This document shows, one piece after another, positions 8,254 through 17,357 of a stretch of DNA of 31,261 bases (positions within the stretch are counted from its first letter, which is position 1; every line of letters begins with the position of its first letter). The position numbers and the translations under genes are program-made. Under the pieces are notes generated by a model. That model was not told the DNA's origin and did not search any database. It saw only the letters and a program-made list of their open reading frames with translations. This stretch comes from CAZAQS01 sp964486825 (GTDB taxonomy: Bacteria > Chloroflexota > Anaerolineae > Anaerolineales > UBA4823): contig CAZAQS010000024.1 in the NCBI GenBank assembly GCA_964486825.1, positions 1-31,261 on the forward strand, in the 5' to 3' direction.

Positions 8254-8541
8254 TTATCCGTATCGTTCGATGAAAAACCTGGCGTAAAATCTGGCCCAGT
8301 CTGCACCGGGGGATCTCAAGCCGCGTTCCTTTTCGGCCCACACCAACAGGTAAATGAGCTCGCTCTGAGAAAATTTCGCACCCAGCAAGCTTGAAATCCG
8401 GCCGATCATATATTCGGCGTACCAGGAGGGCCATTCCAGATCTTCTCCATCGGTATCGATAAAGGCCTCATGGTGAGCCTGGCCGGCGTCACGAAAAAGC
8501 TCTTCAAGCCCACTAAAGAGTTCACCTTGAGCATCGTTCAT
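8254..8541 (-). CDS. small conserved hypothetical protein, DUF5996 partner
   Basis: The 95-residue acidic, tryptophan- and tyrosine-rich soluble protein contains HHEAFIDTDGEDLEWPSWYAE and ends with an aromatic block (WARFYARFFIERYG). It has the look of a small conserved family of unknown function. Its ATG overlaps the stop of the DUF5996 gene by four bases, so the two are translated together. A terminator follows. I cannot assign a function. Confidence 0.7.
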   Translation of the reverse strand: MNDAQGELFSGLEELFRDAGQAHHEAFIDTDGEDLEWPSWYAEYMIGRISSLLGAKFSQSELIYLLVWAEKERGLRSPGADWARFYARFFIERYG

Positions 8542-9341
8542 GAGGTGTAGGCCTTCGGGGTCATACAGCGCGCTCCGGCCCAGCGCATGCCTTCCAGAAA
8601 CCCGAGCAACATCTGTTCCGGATCATCACTATCAGCCAAAGCATCATACATCATGATGGCTTCTTGCCTCCCGTGGTTGTACCAAAATGTATGGGCAGGG
8701 AGAGGCATCAAGGGAAGCTCTTCGAGCATAGGAGAAGCGGTAGCGTAGAAATAAGGGCCAGGGATTTGCTCGTCCCCGGTTGAAAAACCAAAATTCATCG
8801 CTTCATCGACATCATTGCCTTTTGAATTTGGGATTTGGCGCCCGGAAAACCAGGTCAAGGATAGATGGAAGCTATTGGGAAGGAATTGTACCGGGCTACT
8901 CTCGCCATAAAGTCCCGCCCTGAAGCGCTGGAAGACGGCTTCTGTACGAGAGATTACTCTCCAGAACCTCTCAACCGAGCGCGGGGCGTAGCTTCGCCAG
9001 GTATCCTCATCAAATTGGCGCCTGGAGATATCCGGATGGATGCCCATGCTGGATAGCGCTGCGAGTAGTTGCCTGGCAAAAGTAGCCTCGGATTGCCCGG
9101 TCAAAGGTTTGCTCCATCTTTCTCCCCGGCTGGTATTGATGAGTACCTTATGCAAAGTGAGATCCAGGAGCACTTCGAAAGTTACCGGTCCGGACAATAC
9201 CGGCATGGTTGAAAGACCTGTTGCTGTGGCACGAAGGTTAGCATGCCAGCCGTATTTTTGCCTGGGAGCCATCGATTCCCGGATCTTACCGAGAACTTGT
9301 GTATATATGATCAGGGTGTCACGCGTAGGCTCCCAACCCAC
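8538..9341 (-). CDS. DUF5996 family protein
   Basis: The 267-residue protein matches the DUF5996 pattern: TQVLGKIR near the N-terminus, HANLRATATGLSTMPV, then conserved SFHLSLTWFSGRQIP and PYFYATASPM, and a tail with HTFWYNHGRQEAIMMYD. The function is unknown. The coordinates use a GTG at 9341, but the family N-terminus seems to extend upstream: the frame stays open and reads FPSLPLVGWEPTRD there. An AGGAGG (9381-9386) stands six bases before an in-frame ATA at 9374, so translation may really start at that unusual codon, or the codon is a misread ATG. The gene is coupled to the 95-residue gene behind it. Confidence 0.75.
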   Translation of the reverse strand: MGWEPTRDTLIIYTQVLGKIRESMAPRQKYGWHANLRATATGLSTMPVLSGPVTFEVLLDLTLHKVLINTSRGERWSKPLTGQSEATFARQLLAALSSMGIHPDISRRQFDEDTWRSYAPRSVERFWRVISRTEAVFQRFRAGLYGESSPVQFLPNSFHLSLTWFSGRQIPNSKGNDVDEAMNFGFSTGDEQIPGPYFYATASPMLEELPLMPLPAHTFWYNHGRQEAIMMYDALADSDDPEQMLLGFLEGMRWAGARCMTPKAYTS

Positions 9342-9714
9342 TAAAGGAAGGGAAGGAAAGGGAAAGGCTAATATGAAACACCTCCTGATGGATGCATTCC
9401 CGTCTCTACTGAGGAGCCTGGTTCTCTCCCCTTAAATAGACAAGGTAAACAATTCCACCCTGGCCGGATTTCCAATGGAATCTCCAACATCGTCACCGGC
9501 AAATCCAGCTCGCCTGTTGAAATCATAGCTATTGGATTTCGCCAAGCGAGCTGTTAAATTTAGACACAAAAGGTCCAAATCACATGCATTTAAATTATAT
9601 ACCGATCTTATCCAAAAATCAAATTAGGGAACTGTAAGGTCTAGTTAATCTACGCTTTTCATCAGGCTAAAAGAGTTGGAAGCCAGCTAATCCCAACAAA
9701 GGGATTACCCATCC
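9342..9714. other. 373-base intergenic stretch
   Basis: No convincing gene is seen. It holds the probable true start and ribosome binding site of the DUF5996 gene at its left end, a large imperfect inverted repeat at 9507-9552, and AT-rich sequence from 9560 to 9660. The MBL-fold gene ends at its right edge. Confidence 0.6.
9507..9552. repeat. imperfect inverted repeat / hairpin
   Basis: AGCTCGC (9507-9513) pairs perfectly with GCGAGCT (9546-9552). Inside, GAAATC pairs with GATTTC around a central ATAGCTAT palindrome. No clear T tract follows on either strand, so it may be a weak terminator for the MBL-fold gene or a protein-binding dyad. Confidence 0.45.
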
Positions 9715-10986
9715 CTACCGGTTAGCGCTGGAACCATAACAGGATTGTGAGATGAGCAAATTATTTTCATCTCTGAGGAAAGCGCAGTCCCCGTCATCGT
9801 TCCAAATGGCTAAGCCTCTGCCATAAGAAAATCCGCACCACTCTGGGTGCACCTGGTTTGTATAAACCCGGCAGATCCTGCCTGGTTGCATTGTAAAATC
9901 TGGAAACGAGAATATCGTTTCCGCTTCATCCCTCAACGTCCATCCTTGCAAATTGACATCTTGTTGGCTGTTGTTTTCAATCTGCACGTACTCATCCGCC
10001 TGCCTGCTTTCCACTCCTTTGTAAAATAGATCCGTGATAGCAACCGGGAAATCCAGCCTGGGGGGCTCGTTGGTAGGTACAGGCGTCTCCAACAGGGGCC
10101 AGCTCACTACCAGGAACGGGACATACAGCATATCCAAAATCCTTTGAGGGATAACCGTATAGCTCGTCGCATCACTGTTTATGAAAACATTCCCGGAGTG
10201 GTCTGTACGCCAAATCCTCGCTCCAGCCGAAGCCAATCGTTCCAGCGCTCCTGATCCTGGATGCCCATAACTGTTAACGCCAACAGATATGACCGCCTGC
10301 TGAGGGCGAGCGGATTGGAGGAAAAGCTCGCTCGAGCTATAATCGCTTCCATGGTGAGCTACCTTTAAAACCTGGACTTCTTGTGGAAGGCCACGCGCGA
10401 CCACCGTTGCTTCGATGCTTGCATTGATGTCCCCGGTAAAAAGGAAATTGTTTACACCGTGTTCTAACAGGATTACGACCGAGGCGTCATTGGTGTTCGG
10501 GTTATCCAATCCTGAAATGGGATTTAATATTTGAGCGCTGGTATCCCCCCAGGAATAGGTGGATGGGTATTGGGCCGGCTCTAACGTAACCGCTATGTTT
10601 GCCACCGCAGTCTCAAAATTAAACCAGGCTGTTGTTTGGCCCGCGTATCCATTGTAATAGACCTGCTTTACGGTAATATCCTCCGCATTTAGAACATCGA
10701 TCAATCCACCAATATGGTCGCTATCTGCATGGCTGGCAACCATCACTTCCAGCTCATCAACACCCTGCTCCAGAAGAAATGCCACAACCGTCGGGCCTGC
10801 ACCCGGGAGCCCGCCGTCGATCAAGATATCAAACCCGTTTGGATCCTGGATCAGGGCCGCATCCCCCTGCCCCACGTTGATAAACGATACCCTCAATACG
10901 CCGGCTGGCGCACTCAGAACAGAAGTGGCATAAATGAAACCCCCGATCAGGCAAATCAGGAGGATAACTGGATAATTGCGCTTCAA
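9715..10986 (-). CDS. exported ComEC/Rec2-like metallo-beta-lactamase-fold hydrolase with lamin-tail domain
   Basis: The 423-residue protein begins with a signal peptide (residues 1-26, SVLSA). It continues with a ComEC-type MBL domain: VGQGDAAL, the metal motif SHADSDHIGG (His86, Asp88, Asp90, His91), FTGD (Asp186) and AHHGSD (His211, His212). A linker at about 290-312 leads to a C-terminal lamin-tail-like beta domain (about 313-415: EYVQIENNS, LQGWTLRDE, CRVYTN). Such enzymes are thought to be secreted nucleases or phosphodiesterases; the lamin-tail part probably binds a surface polymer. It starts with TTG directly after the TAA of the REC-ATPase gene, so they share a transcript. Confidence 0.8.
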   Translation of the reverse strand: MKRNYPVILLICLIGGFIYATSVLSAPAGVLRVSFINVGQGDAALIQDPNGFDILIDGGLPGAGPTVVAFLLEQGVDELEVMVASHADSDHIGGLIDVLNAEDITVKQVYYNGYAGQTTAWFNFETAVANIAVTLEPAQYPSTYSWGDTSAQILNPISGLDNPNTNDASVVILLEHGVNNFLFTGDINASIEATVVARGLPQEVQVLKVAHHGSDYSSSELFLQSARPQQAVISVGVNSYGHPGSGALERLASAGARIWRTDHSGNVFINSDATSYTVIPQRILDMLYVPFLVVSWPLLETPVPTNEPPRLDFPVAITDLFYKGVESRQADEYVQIENNSQQDVNLQGWTLRDEAETIFSFPDFTMQPGRICRVYTNQVHPEWCGFSYGRGLAIWNDDGDCAFLRDENNLLISQSCYGSSANR

Positions 10987-12144
10987 TTATCGATCCGCTG
11001 ATTGGGGTACCCGGTGAGCCAGGTGCTCGGCTAGCTTTGTGAACTGCTGGGCGCTGAGACCTTCAGGTTGGACCATGATCAATGGCAGGCAACGCAAAGA
11101 AGCATGATGGACCTGCTCATTGGCGGGTGGGAATCCAAGAGCCACCTTGTGACCCAGGATCTCTTCAATCTGAGATACAGATAAAACCATATCCGCGCGA
11201 GTATGGTTCAGGGTAACGATGGTGAGAACTTTCGAGCTCCCGTAGCTTTTTACTCTTAGTTCGTCAATCAGTTCACGGGTACGCTTGGCGGCGGAGGGTT
11301 GCGGCTCGACCACCAGGATAAGCTCCTGGCACAGGTCCACGATCCGGTCGAATGCAGGCAAGAAATTTGTGCCAATGTCAAGCACAACCAGTGGCGACAA
11401 TTCCGCTAAACCCTGCAAGATGGCTTCATATTGAACAGTAGCCATCATGTACTGCACATCGCTGGTCTTGGCAGAAGCCAGCAACATTCGTATCCCCCAG
11501 GTACTCATCTGGAGCTGTTTTTCCACGGATCCGGGTGTGATCTCGGGAGGAGTTGAGCGCAACAAGTTCGAGAGCCCTTCCGGATTGGTGATGTCCAATT
11601 CTTGAGACCAATAACCCTGGCCGGGTTTCAACTCTGCGCCGATGACTTTCACTTTGTATTTTTGCTGGTAGGTGATCGCAAGGTTGAGGGCGACAGTCGA
11701 AACGCCCATACCGCCTTTCGCTGCAGCAACACCAACGATATAGCCTTTGTCTTTCAATGAAGATGTACGTATCTTCCTTTGTGACATCAGCGACTTGATG
11801 TTGGCCTGCAGTTCTACCGGGTGAATGGGCTTGGTCAGGTAGATATCCACCCCAGACTCAAAGCCGCTAAGTTTATCTTCAATTTTATTTTTTGCCGTGA
11901 ACATCAGGATCGGCGTCAAGGCCGTTTCTGGGTGCCCGCGCAGACTGCGAGCAACCTCATACCCATCCAAATCGGGCATCATCACATCGAGCACGATCAG
12001 GTCTGGAGAGTGGTCATGCGCCAGCTCCAGCGCCTTCATGCCGTTATAAGCCACCAAGACCTCATACCCCTGCCGCGTCAAAAGCAGCTTCAAGAAGTTG
12101 ATGGTGTCGGAATCGTCGTCAACGATCAGGATCTTGCCAGCCAT
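10987..12144 (-). CDS. response-regulator receiver domain fused to CpaE/MinD-like ATPase
   Basis: Residues 1-120 form a receiver domain with the acidic pocket DDD at 9-11, phospho-acceptor Asp53 (LIVLDVMMPDLDG) and Lys105 (LTKP). About 133-385 is a MinD/ParA/CpaE-type ATPase with AAKGGMGVSTVALNLA (141-156) and VVLDIG as the later acidic block. The P-loop keeps the first lysine (KGG) but has Val148 where a ParA protein has its second lysine, as is common in CpaE/TadZ-type proteins. The family places pilus or secretion machinery at cell poles. No tad genes are in the window; instead the secreted MBL-fold gene follows with no gap. GGAGAG precedes the ATG. Confidence 0.87.
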   Translation of the reverse strand: MAGKILIVDDDSDTINFLKLLLTRQGYEVLVAYNGMKALELAHDHSPDLIVLDVMMPDLDGYEVARSLRGHPETALTPILMFTAKNKIEDKLSGFESGVDIYLTKPIHPVELQANIKSLMSQRKIRTSSLKDKGYIVGVAAAKGGMGVSTVALNLAITYQQKYKVKVIGAELKPGQGYWSQELDITNPEGLSNLLRSTPPEITPGSVEKQLQMSTWGIRMLLASAKTSDVQYMMATVQYEAILQGLAELSPLVVLDIGTNFLPAFDRIVDLCQELILVVEPQPSAAKRTRELIDELRVKSYGSSKVLTIVTLNHTRADMVLSVSQIEEILGHKVALGFPPANEQVHHASLRCLPLIMVQPEGLSAQQFTKLAEHLAHRVPQSADR

Positions 12145-12187
12145 AGGATCACTCTCCGCGATGAATCAGATTTGGGGTGTTTTGTCC

Positions 12188-12216
12188 AGTCTAGCATAAT
12201 ACACGGCTCTGATCAA
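12188..12216 (-). promoter_or_regulatory. candidate promoter of the REC-CpaE operon
   Basis: On the minus strand TTGATC (12211-12216), a 17-base spacer and TAGACT (12188-12193) give a four-of-six plus four-of-six match, about 44 bases before the start codon. Confidence 0.3.
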
Positions 12217-12318
12217 GTGCTTTTTAGCAGGACTTTTTAGATTCCTTATCGTGTTCATTTCTAATCCAACCCCAGACCATCACAACGCCATGGTAAACTA
12301 TGAGCCGGTCAGGAAAAA

Positions 12319-12786
12319 ATGAAGCACAGGCAGCTGGTTGGCGTGATCTCAGATACCCATGGTCTCTTAAGGCTGGAAGCAATCCACACGCTTCAGGGCA
12401 GTGGACTGATCCTACATGCCGGCGATGTCGGCCAGCCTCATGTACTGGAAGCTCTCAAGGAGATCGCACCCGTCATCGCAGTGCGTGGCAATGTCGACAG
12501 GGGTGAGTGGGCTGATGCTCTCCCGGAAACCGCCATTGCTGAGGTGGGATCCCACAAGATTTATATCCTCCACGATCTCTATCACCTGGATATAGACCCG
12601 GCAGCAGCGGGCTTCAGAGTCGTCGTAAGCGGGCATACACACCATCCCAGCATCCAGAACAAAGGTGGAGTAACCTATTTGAACCCAGGCAGCGCAGGCC
12701 AGCGCCGTTTCCGCAATCCGGTCAGCGCAGCATTGATGGTTTTCGAAGGTGAAAGTGTGAATGTCTCGCTGGTTGAGCTGTTATAA
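12319..12786 (+). CDS. YfcE/MJ0936-type metallophosphoesterase
   Basis: The 155-residue single-domain enzyme has every calcineurin-like phosphoesterase motif: SDTHG (Asp12, His14), HAGDVG (Asp36), RGNVD (Asn58), HD (His85) and GHTHHP (His106, His108). NPGSAGQRR near the end is typical of the YfcE/MJ0936 group. It should be a cytoplasmic dimetal phosphodiesterase of unknown natural substrate. An AGGA motif precedes the ATG. It reads divergently from the REC-CpaE gene and is separated by about 160 bases from the next gene. Confidence 0.88.
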   Translation: MKHRQLVGVISDTHGLLRLEAIHTLQGSGLILHAGDVGQPHVLEALKEIAPVIAVRGNVDRGEWADALPETAIAEVGSHKIYILHDLYHLDIDPAAAGFRVVVSGHTHHPSIQNKGGVTYLNPGSAGQRRFRNPVSAALMVFEGESVNVSLVELL

Positions 12787-12947
12787 AAAATATGTGGAAT
12801 AATTAACCCTCGAACCCGGTATACATAGTCATGCTTTTCACGTAAAATACACCTAGCATTCCAAATAAAGAGTTCGCAATTGGCCATAGGTATGGGCTTG
12901 ATCTCCTGACTTTCATCGTGAATACTCATAAAACGCGACCACAAGCT

Positions 12948-14879
12948 ATGAGCTCCAGTCAAATCTCCTACCAGGTGGGTTCACATCGACCCGTGTATTT
13001 GTGGGCTGGTCCGGGCACCGTCCGGATGAACCGCTTGAAATTTATGGACTCGCTCGTGGATGTGCGTGTGCACATGGAAGCGCATACCCCAACCGGTGCG
13101 GAACGAATGGCCTGGGAATCCGGCTTCAATTGGGCTTACCTGGCCTATGACTGGGGTTTCCCTCCCGAAATTGCCCAAGAAGACTGGATTGAATTCCAGC
13201 AGGCCGTAGGTGTTTACCATGCTGCCGGGATGCGGGTCTTCGGTTATATCCAGACATCCAACTACGTTCGCTCCGGCAGCTACCAGAGAAAAGATTGGTA
13301 TGCCCGGGATCCAAGAGGACGGCCTTTCCCCTATTACTCTGGGCGCTACATGACTTGCTGGACTTCTCCAGAATGGCTGGAACATCTTAAGGAAATGGTG
13401 CGGGGAGTGGTGGAGGCCCGCAGTGAGGGAGTCTTCTTTGACAACCTGTGGCATGGCTTGCAACCTTTCCACCTGGCAGGGGCCTGGTTGGGTGGGGCAG
13501 GTTGTTATTGCTCGCGCTGCCAATCCCTTTACTACCAACGTACAGGCGCCAGAATTCCAAAAAGGATTGCTCCCGACCGGGATCCGGCCAGCCGGGAATA
13601 CCTGCAATGGAGAGCTGAACAGGTTACGACTACGCTCTCTGACCTGGCCTGGTATGCCCGCTCGCTTAACCCCAACATCCAGGTCAGCGCAAACAACTTC
13701 GATGCGATCATGAGGCCAAGCTTCCTGGTTTTCGGCATCGATCTGCAATCTTTGGCTGGTATTCAAGACGTCTTGATGATAGAGAATTATGGTCTGCCTG
13801 GCTGGCAACCCGCCACGAAGAAAAATGAGACTCCTCGACTGGTCAACAACAGCCTGACCTTGCATAATGCCACGGCACTGGCTGGCAGTACACCTGTCAC
13901 GAGCCTGGCTTATGATAAGGGGATCGGTTTTGATGAGCTTTACCAGCCTCGGCGGTACGTGCAAAGCATTGCAGAAGCGGCTGCTTGCGGCGCCCCATCT
14001 GTCGTAAAGGGCACAGAATATTTCCACCAGGGGCGCTTTACCTTGCTAACGGCGCTCAAATTCTCGCCTCAACGACAGGCAATCGGAAAGATTCACCGTT
14101 GGCTGGTGGAGAATGAGGAGCTATATCAAGACCGGCAGAATGCAGCCAGTATAGGTTTGCTCTACCCAGGAGAAGCTCTTTGGCAAAACTGGGACCGGGT
14201 TGCACCGGTCTATTTTGGGACTTGCCAGGCGCTGCTTGCTTCCGGGATTCCCTGGAGAGTCCTGCTGCCCGACGGAGATCCTACTGGCCTGGACGTCCTA
14301 TTATCGTTCGAGGAAGACCCAGAGAGTCATGTTACTGCGATGATGGAGGAACGGTTGCAGGCAGTTGGAACCCACCAGGCGTTCCATAATTTGAGAAGAA
14401 TAAATGTACCAGGCTTGCCAGGATGGCAGCTTTTCAAGCCTGGGTTTCTGTCGAGACGCCCAATTCTTCGCAGCATAACCAGCCGGCTCGCCAGGAGCAT
14501 ATTTAACGCCTATTTCAACCGTCCCTGGGCCAGAAAAATGGGAGATCGTTTTGGGCTTGCTCCTCTATATAACAGCACACCATACTTCCATATCCCCCCC
14601 TTGCAAGAACGCCGTGTGCTTATGGAAGCGATCGGTGAACGCCCCTACCCATCCGTACAAGCAGAAATACCGGTTCTGGTAGAACACTGGATGGCTGGCA
14701 AGGAGCACCAGGTTCACCTGGTCAACTACGCCGACCAGCCCCAGGTGATAAGCCTTGAGCTACCCAAGGCTGTGCAAGGAAAAATCCTCTCTCTTGATCA
14801 GGCCCCTTCAGCGTTCAGCGGAGACAGGCTGGATCTTCAAATCGACGTTTATTCGGTCTTGATCTATGCCAACAGCTGA
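12948..14879 (+). CDS. putative TIM-barrel glycoside hydrolase
   Basis: The protein of about 643 residues looks like an uncharacterised glycoside hydrolase with a beta/alpha barrel: NWAYLAYDWGFPPE, repeated strand-helix pattern, EGVFFDNLWHG with likely catalytic or binding Asp165, and VLMIENYGLPG as a later acidic strand end. A CYCSRC cluster (Cys186, 188, 191) may bind a metal. The last 80 residues form a small beta domain (VEHWMAGKEHQVHLVNYADQ). There is no signal peptide, so it should act in the cytoplasm. The start is uncertain: ATG 12948 is used, a GTG at 12918 is also open, and neither has a strong ribosome site. It overlaps the DUF2804 gene by 14 bases and an MFS transporter follows, suggesting uptake and breakdown of a sugar compound. 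Confidence 0.65.
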   Translation: MSSSQISYQVGSHRPVYLWAGPGTVRMNRLKFMDSLVDVRVHMEAHTPTGAERMAWESGFNWAYLAYDWGFPPEIAQEDWIEFQQAVGVYHAAGMRVFGYIQTSNYVRSGSYQRKDWYARDPRGRPFPYYSGRYMTCWTSPEWLEHLKEMVRGVVEARSEGVFFDNLWHGLQPFHLAGAWLGGAGCYCSRCQSLYYQRTGARIPKRIAPDRDPASREYLQWRAEQVTTTLSDLAWYARSLNPNIQVSANNFDAIMRPSFLVFGIDLQSLAGIQDVLMIENYGLPGWQPATKKNETPRLVNNSLTLHNATALAGSTPVTSLAYDKGIGFDELYQPRRYVQSIAEAAACGAPSVVKGTEYFHQGRFTLLTALKFSPQRQAIGKIHRWLVENEELYQDRQNAASIGLLYPGEALWQNWDRVAPVYFGTCQALLASGIPWRVLLPDGDPTGLDVLLSFEEDPESHVTAMMEERLQAVGTHQAFHNLRRINVPGLPGWQLFKPGFLSRRPILRSITSRLARSIFNAYFNRPWARKMGDRFGLAPLYNSTPYFHIPPLQERRVLMEAIGERPYPSVQAEIPVLVEHWMAGKEHQVHLVNYADQPQVISLELPKAVQGKILSLDQAPSAFSGDRLDLQIDVYSVLIYANS

Positions 14880-15909
14880 GCAGACCAAAATCACAAAGCC
14901 ATCCCCTCTGCTAGACCAACAAGGCCAGCTCATCCAGGTCGGATGGGCGCGCCAACCGATCCTGGACTGTAACCTGGAACAGGCGAACTTCTATCGCTGG
15001 AAAAGATTACAGCGTTTTCGAATAAAACGCTGGGATTACTACGGCATCACCACACCCACCCATTTCTTTTCCTTCACATTGGCTGACCTGGGTTATGCTG
15101 GGCAAGCATTCACTTATGTCGTGGATTTCGAGCGGCGTGAATACCATGAAGAGACCTATACTATCCCCCTGGCGCGAGGTCTCAACCTGCCAAGGAACAG
15201 CACGTTGGGGATGAGTTCTTACGAGAATCGCAGGATACGCGTCCGCTTCCAGGTTGAAGATTCATGCCGGTTGATATCGGTAACCTGGCCTGGCTTCTGG
15301 GGAAAAGGCCTGGCTGCTGCACTACGCCTCAGGCTTCAAGAGAACCAGGAGTCTATGGCCATCGTCATCCCAATCGGTGAGAAGCGTTTCTATTACAACC
15401 GGAAAGTCAATTGCATCCCCGTTAATGGATGGGTGGACCTGGGCGACAAACGCCATGTCCTCAGTCCGGTAGATTGTCTCGGAAATCTTGATTGGGGCAG
15501 GGGAGTGTGGGAGTACCGGTCCCATTGGGTGTGGGCCAGCGCATCCGGATACCTGCCAGACCGTAGAACGGCTGGACTGAACCTGGGGTTTGGCTTTGGC
15601 GATACAAGCTCGGCTACTGAAAACGCCTTTATCCTGGATGGGCGCATCGATAAGATAGGCCAGGTGGATTTTGAGTATCAAAAGAATGATTACATGAAAC
15701 CGTGGAAGATGGTTTCGTCCGATGGTCGACTAAAACTGGAGTTCAAGCCGGTCCTGGAACGCGTCGCCAAGACCAACCTGCTCCTGATTTCCAGCAACGT
15801 GCACCAGGTTTTTGGACGTTATTTCGGGAGCTTTACTACCCGTGACGGAGAGCATATTGATATCGAAGGCTTGCCGGGCTTTGCCGAAGAGCATCATGCC
15901 CGCTGGTAA
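14866..15909 (+). CDS. DUF2804 family protein
   Basis: The 347-residue protein fits DUF2804: an RFRIKRWDYYGI block near residues 50-61, PVDCLGNLDWGRGVWEYRSHWVWASASG in the middle, and a tail with FGRYFGSFTTRDGEHI. The family is predicted to be a beta-rich soluble protein of unknown function, sometimes likened to carotenoid- or lipid-modifying beta-barrel enzymes. It starts inside the end of the glycoside-hydrolase gene, so the two are coupled. No signal peptide or membrane helix is seen. Confidence 0.8.
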   Translation: MPTAEQTKITKPSPLLDQQGQLIQVGWARQPILDCNLEQANFYRWKRLQRFRIKRWDYYGITTPTHFFSFTLADLGYAGQAFTYVVDFERREYHEETYTIPLARGLNLPRNSTLGMSSYENRRIRVRFQVEDSCRLISVTWPGFWGKGLAAALRLRLQENQESMAIVIPIGEKRFYYNRKVNCIPVNGWVDLGDKRHVLSPVDCLGNLDWGRGVWEYRSHWVWASASGYLPDRRTAGLNLGFGFGDTSSATENAFILDGRIDKIGQVDFEYQKNDYMKPWKMVSSDGRLKLEFKPVLERVAKTNLLLISSNVHQVFGRYFGSFTTRDGEHIDIEGLPGFAEEHHARW

Positions 15910-15987
15910 AGATAAAGATCAGGATAGATTTGCCAAAACCGGGTACCTTGGAAATCAGGGTAACCGTTGGATCCTACAGGAGAGACT

Positions 15988-17337
15988 ATGAGATCCCAAT
16001 CCAAGCACCGGTGGTTCGTGGTATTTATCTTTTTCCTGTTCATGCTTCTACACCAATCGGATAAGCTGTTAATCGGACCCCTGACCACGCCGATCATGGA
16101 AGAGTTTGGGATCGATGAAGTTCAAATGGGCGCTGTCTTTACAAGCGCCCTGCTGGTAGGCGCAGTTCTATATCCATTGTGGGGATACCTGTACGACCGG
16201 TATGCCCGTGCCCGGCTGCTCTCGGTGGCCGCTTTCATATGGGGATCGACCACCTGGCTGAGCGCAATTGCGCCTACATTTTCCACCTTTTTAGTAACCC
16301 GCGCCACTACGGGCATCGATGACTCGAGCTACCCGGGCTTGTACAGCCTGGTAGCCGACTATTTCGGTCCCTCTGTCCGGGGCAAGATTTACGGCCTTCT
16401 TCAGCTCGCCCAACCATTAGGGTACATGATCGGCCTGTTGGTAGCTACGCTACTGGTAGGAACTCTGGGGGGATGGCGGAATGTCTTTTATATCACGGGG
16501 TCATTGGGCTTGTTGTTGTCGGTGGCAATTTGGTTCGGAGTGCGTGAAGCGCCGCGCGGTAAAAGTGAGCCAGAATTGGCCAACCTGGAACAGATCGGCA
16601 TCTACCGCTTTAATATGCAGACTGCCTTGGGACTCTTTAAAAAACGCAGCCTCTTGCTGCTTTTTGCACAGGGCTTTGTAGGTGTATTCCCATGGCAGGT
16701 GATCACTTTCTGGTTCTTCCGCTACCTGGAAACCGAGCGTAATTATAGTGGGGATGCGGTCTTCCTGACCATGGCCCCGGCCGTTCTCATCCTGGCGTCT
16801 GGTTATTTCGTCGGTGGGGCAGTTGGCGATTATTTCTTCAAGCGTACACCTCGTGGCCGAATGCTCGTATCCATGGTGGCCGTGTTGACCGGTGCTGTGA
16901 TGCTCACCGTGACGATGAACGTTCCATTGGAGAACCAGGGCTTGTTTACCATCATGCTGATGCTGACTGCTTTATTCATCCCATTCGCTTCAGCCAATGT
17001 CGTCTCCACCGTCTACGATATCACCCTTCCGGAAGTGCGCAGCACTGCCCTGGCAGTGCAATATTTTATCGAGAATGGGGGAGCAGCTCTGGCGCCCCTG
17101 CTGGCCGGCGTCATTGCCGTCAACTACTCCTTGCATACCGCCATTATCTCTATTTGCGTGACCGCCTGGATAATGGGCGCCATTTTCCTTGGCGCTACAG
17201 CCTACCTGGTTCCTCATGATATCAATACCCTTCGTGGGCAAATGAGAGATAGAGCTGCCTTAGAACAGGCCCAACAGGATAACCGGTCTGAAATTCCAGG
17301 GAGCTCCTTTCCCAGCATTTCCGATACTTCAGTATAA
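15988..17337 (+). CDS. MFS transporter
   Basis: The 449-residue protein has twelve predicted membrane helices and the MFS motif A between helices 2 and 3 (GYLYDRYARARL). The ATG at 15988 has AGGAGA five bases upstream; a TTG at 15967 is in frame but lies before that ribosome site. The C-terminal 40 residues are polar. The family cannot be narrowed to a substrate. Position after the glycoside-hydrolase and DUF2804 genes suggests import of a glycoside or export of a product. A 104-base inverted-repeat structure begins 20 bases after the stop. Confidence 0.85.
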   Translation: MRSQSKHRWFVVFIFFLFMLLHQSDKLLIGPLTTPIMEEFGIDEVQMGAVFTSALLVGAVLYPLWGYLYDRYARARLLSVAAFIWGSTTWLSAIAPTFSTFLVTRATTGIDDSSYPGLYSLVADYFGPSVRGKIYGLLQLAQPLGYMIGLLVATLLVGTLGGWRNVFYITGSLGLLLSVAIWFGVREAPRGKSEPELANLEQIGIYRFNMQTALGLFKKRSLLLLFAQGFVGVFPWQVITFWFFRYLETERNYSGDAVFLTMAPAVLILASGYFVGGAVGDYFFKRTPRGRMLVSMVAVLTGAVMLTVTMNVPLENQGLFTIMLMLTALFIPFASANVVSTVYDITLPEVRSTALAVQYFIENGGAALAPLLAGVIAVNYSLHTAIISICVTAWIMGAIFLGATAYLVPHDINTLRGQMRDRAALEQAQQDNRSEIPGSSFPSISDTSV

Positions 17338-17357
17338 TTAGAGGAAATGGTAATCAA

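Noticed and set aside
12981..14027. Long open frame of 348 codons on the minus strand
   Set aside because: It is antisense to the glycoside-hydrolase gene, with no family motif; the plus-strand frame has clear protein-like patterns.
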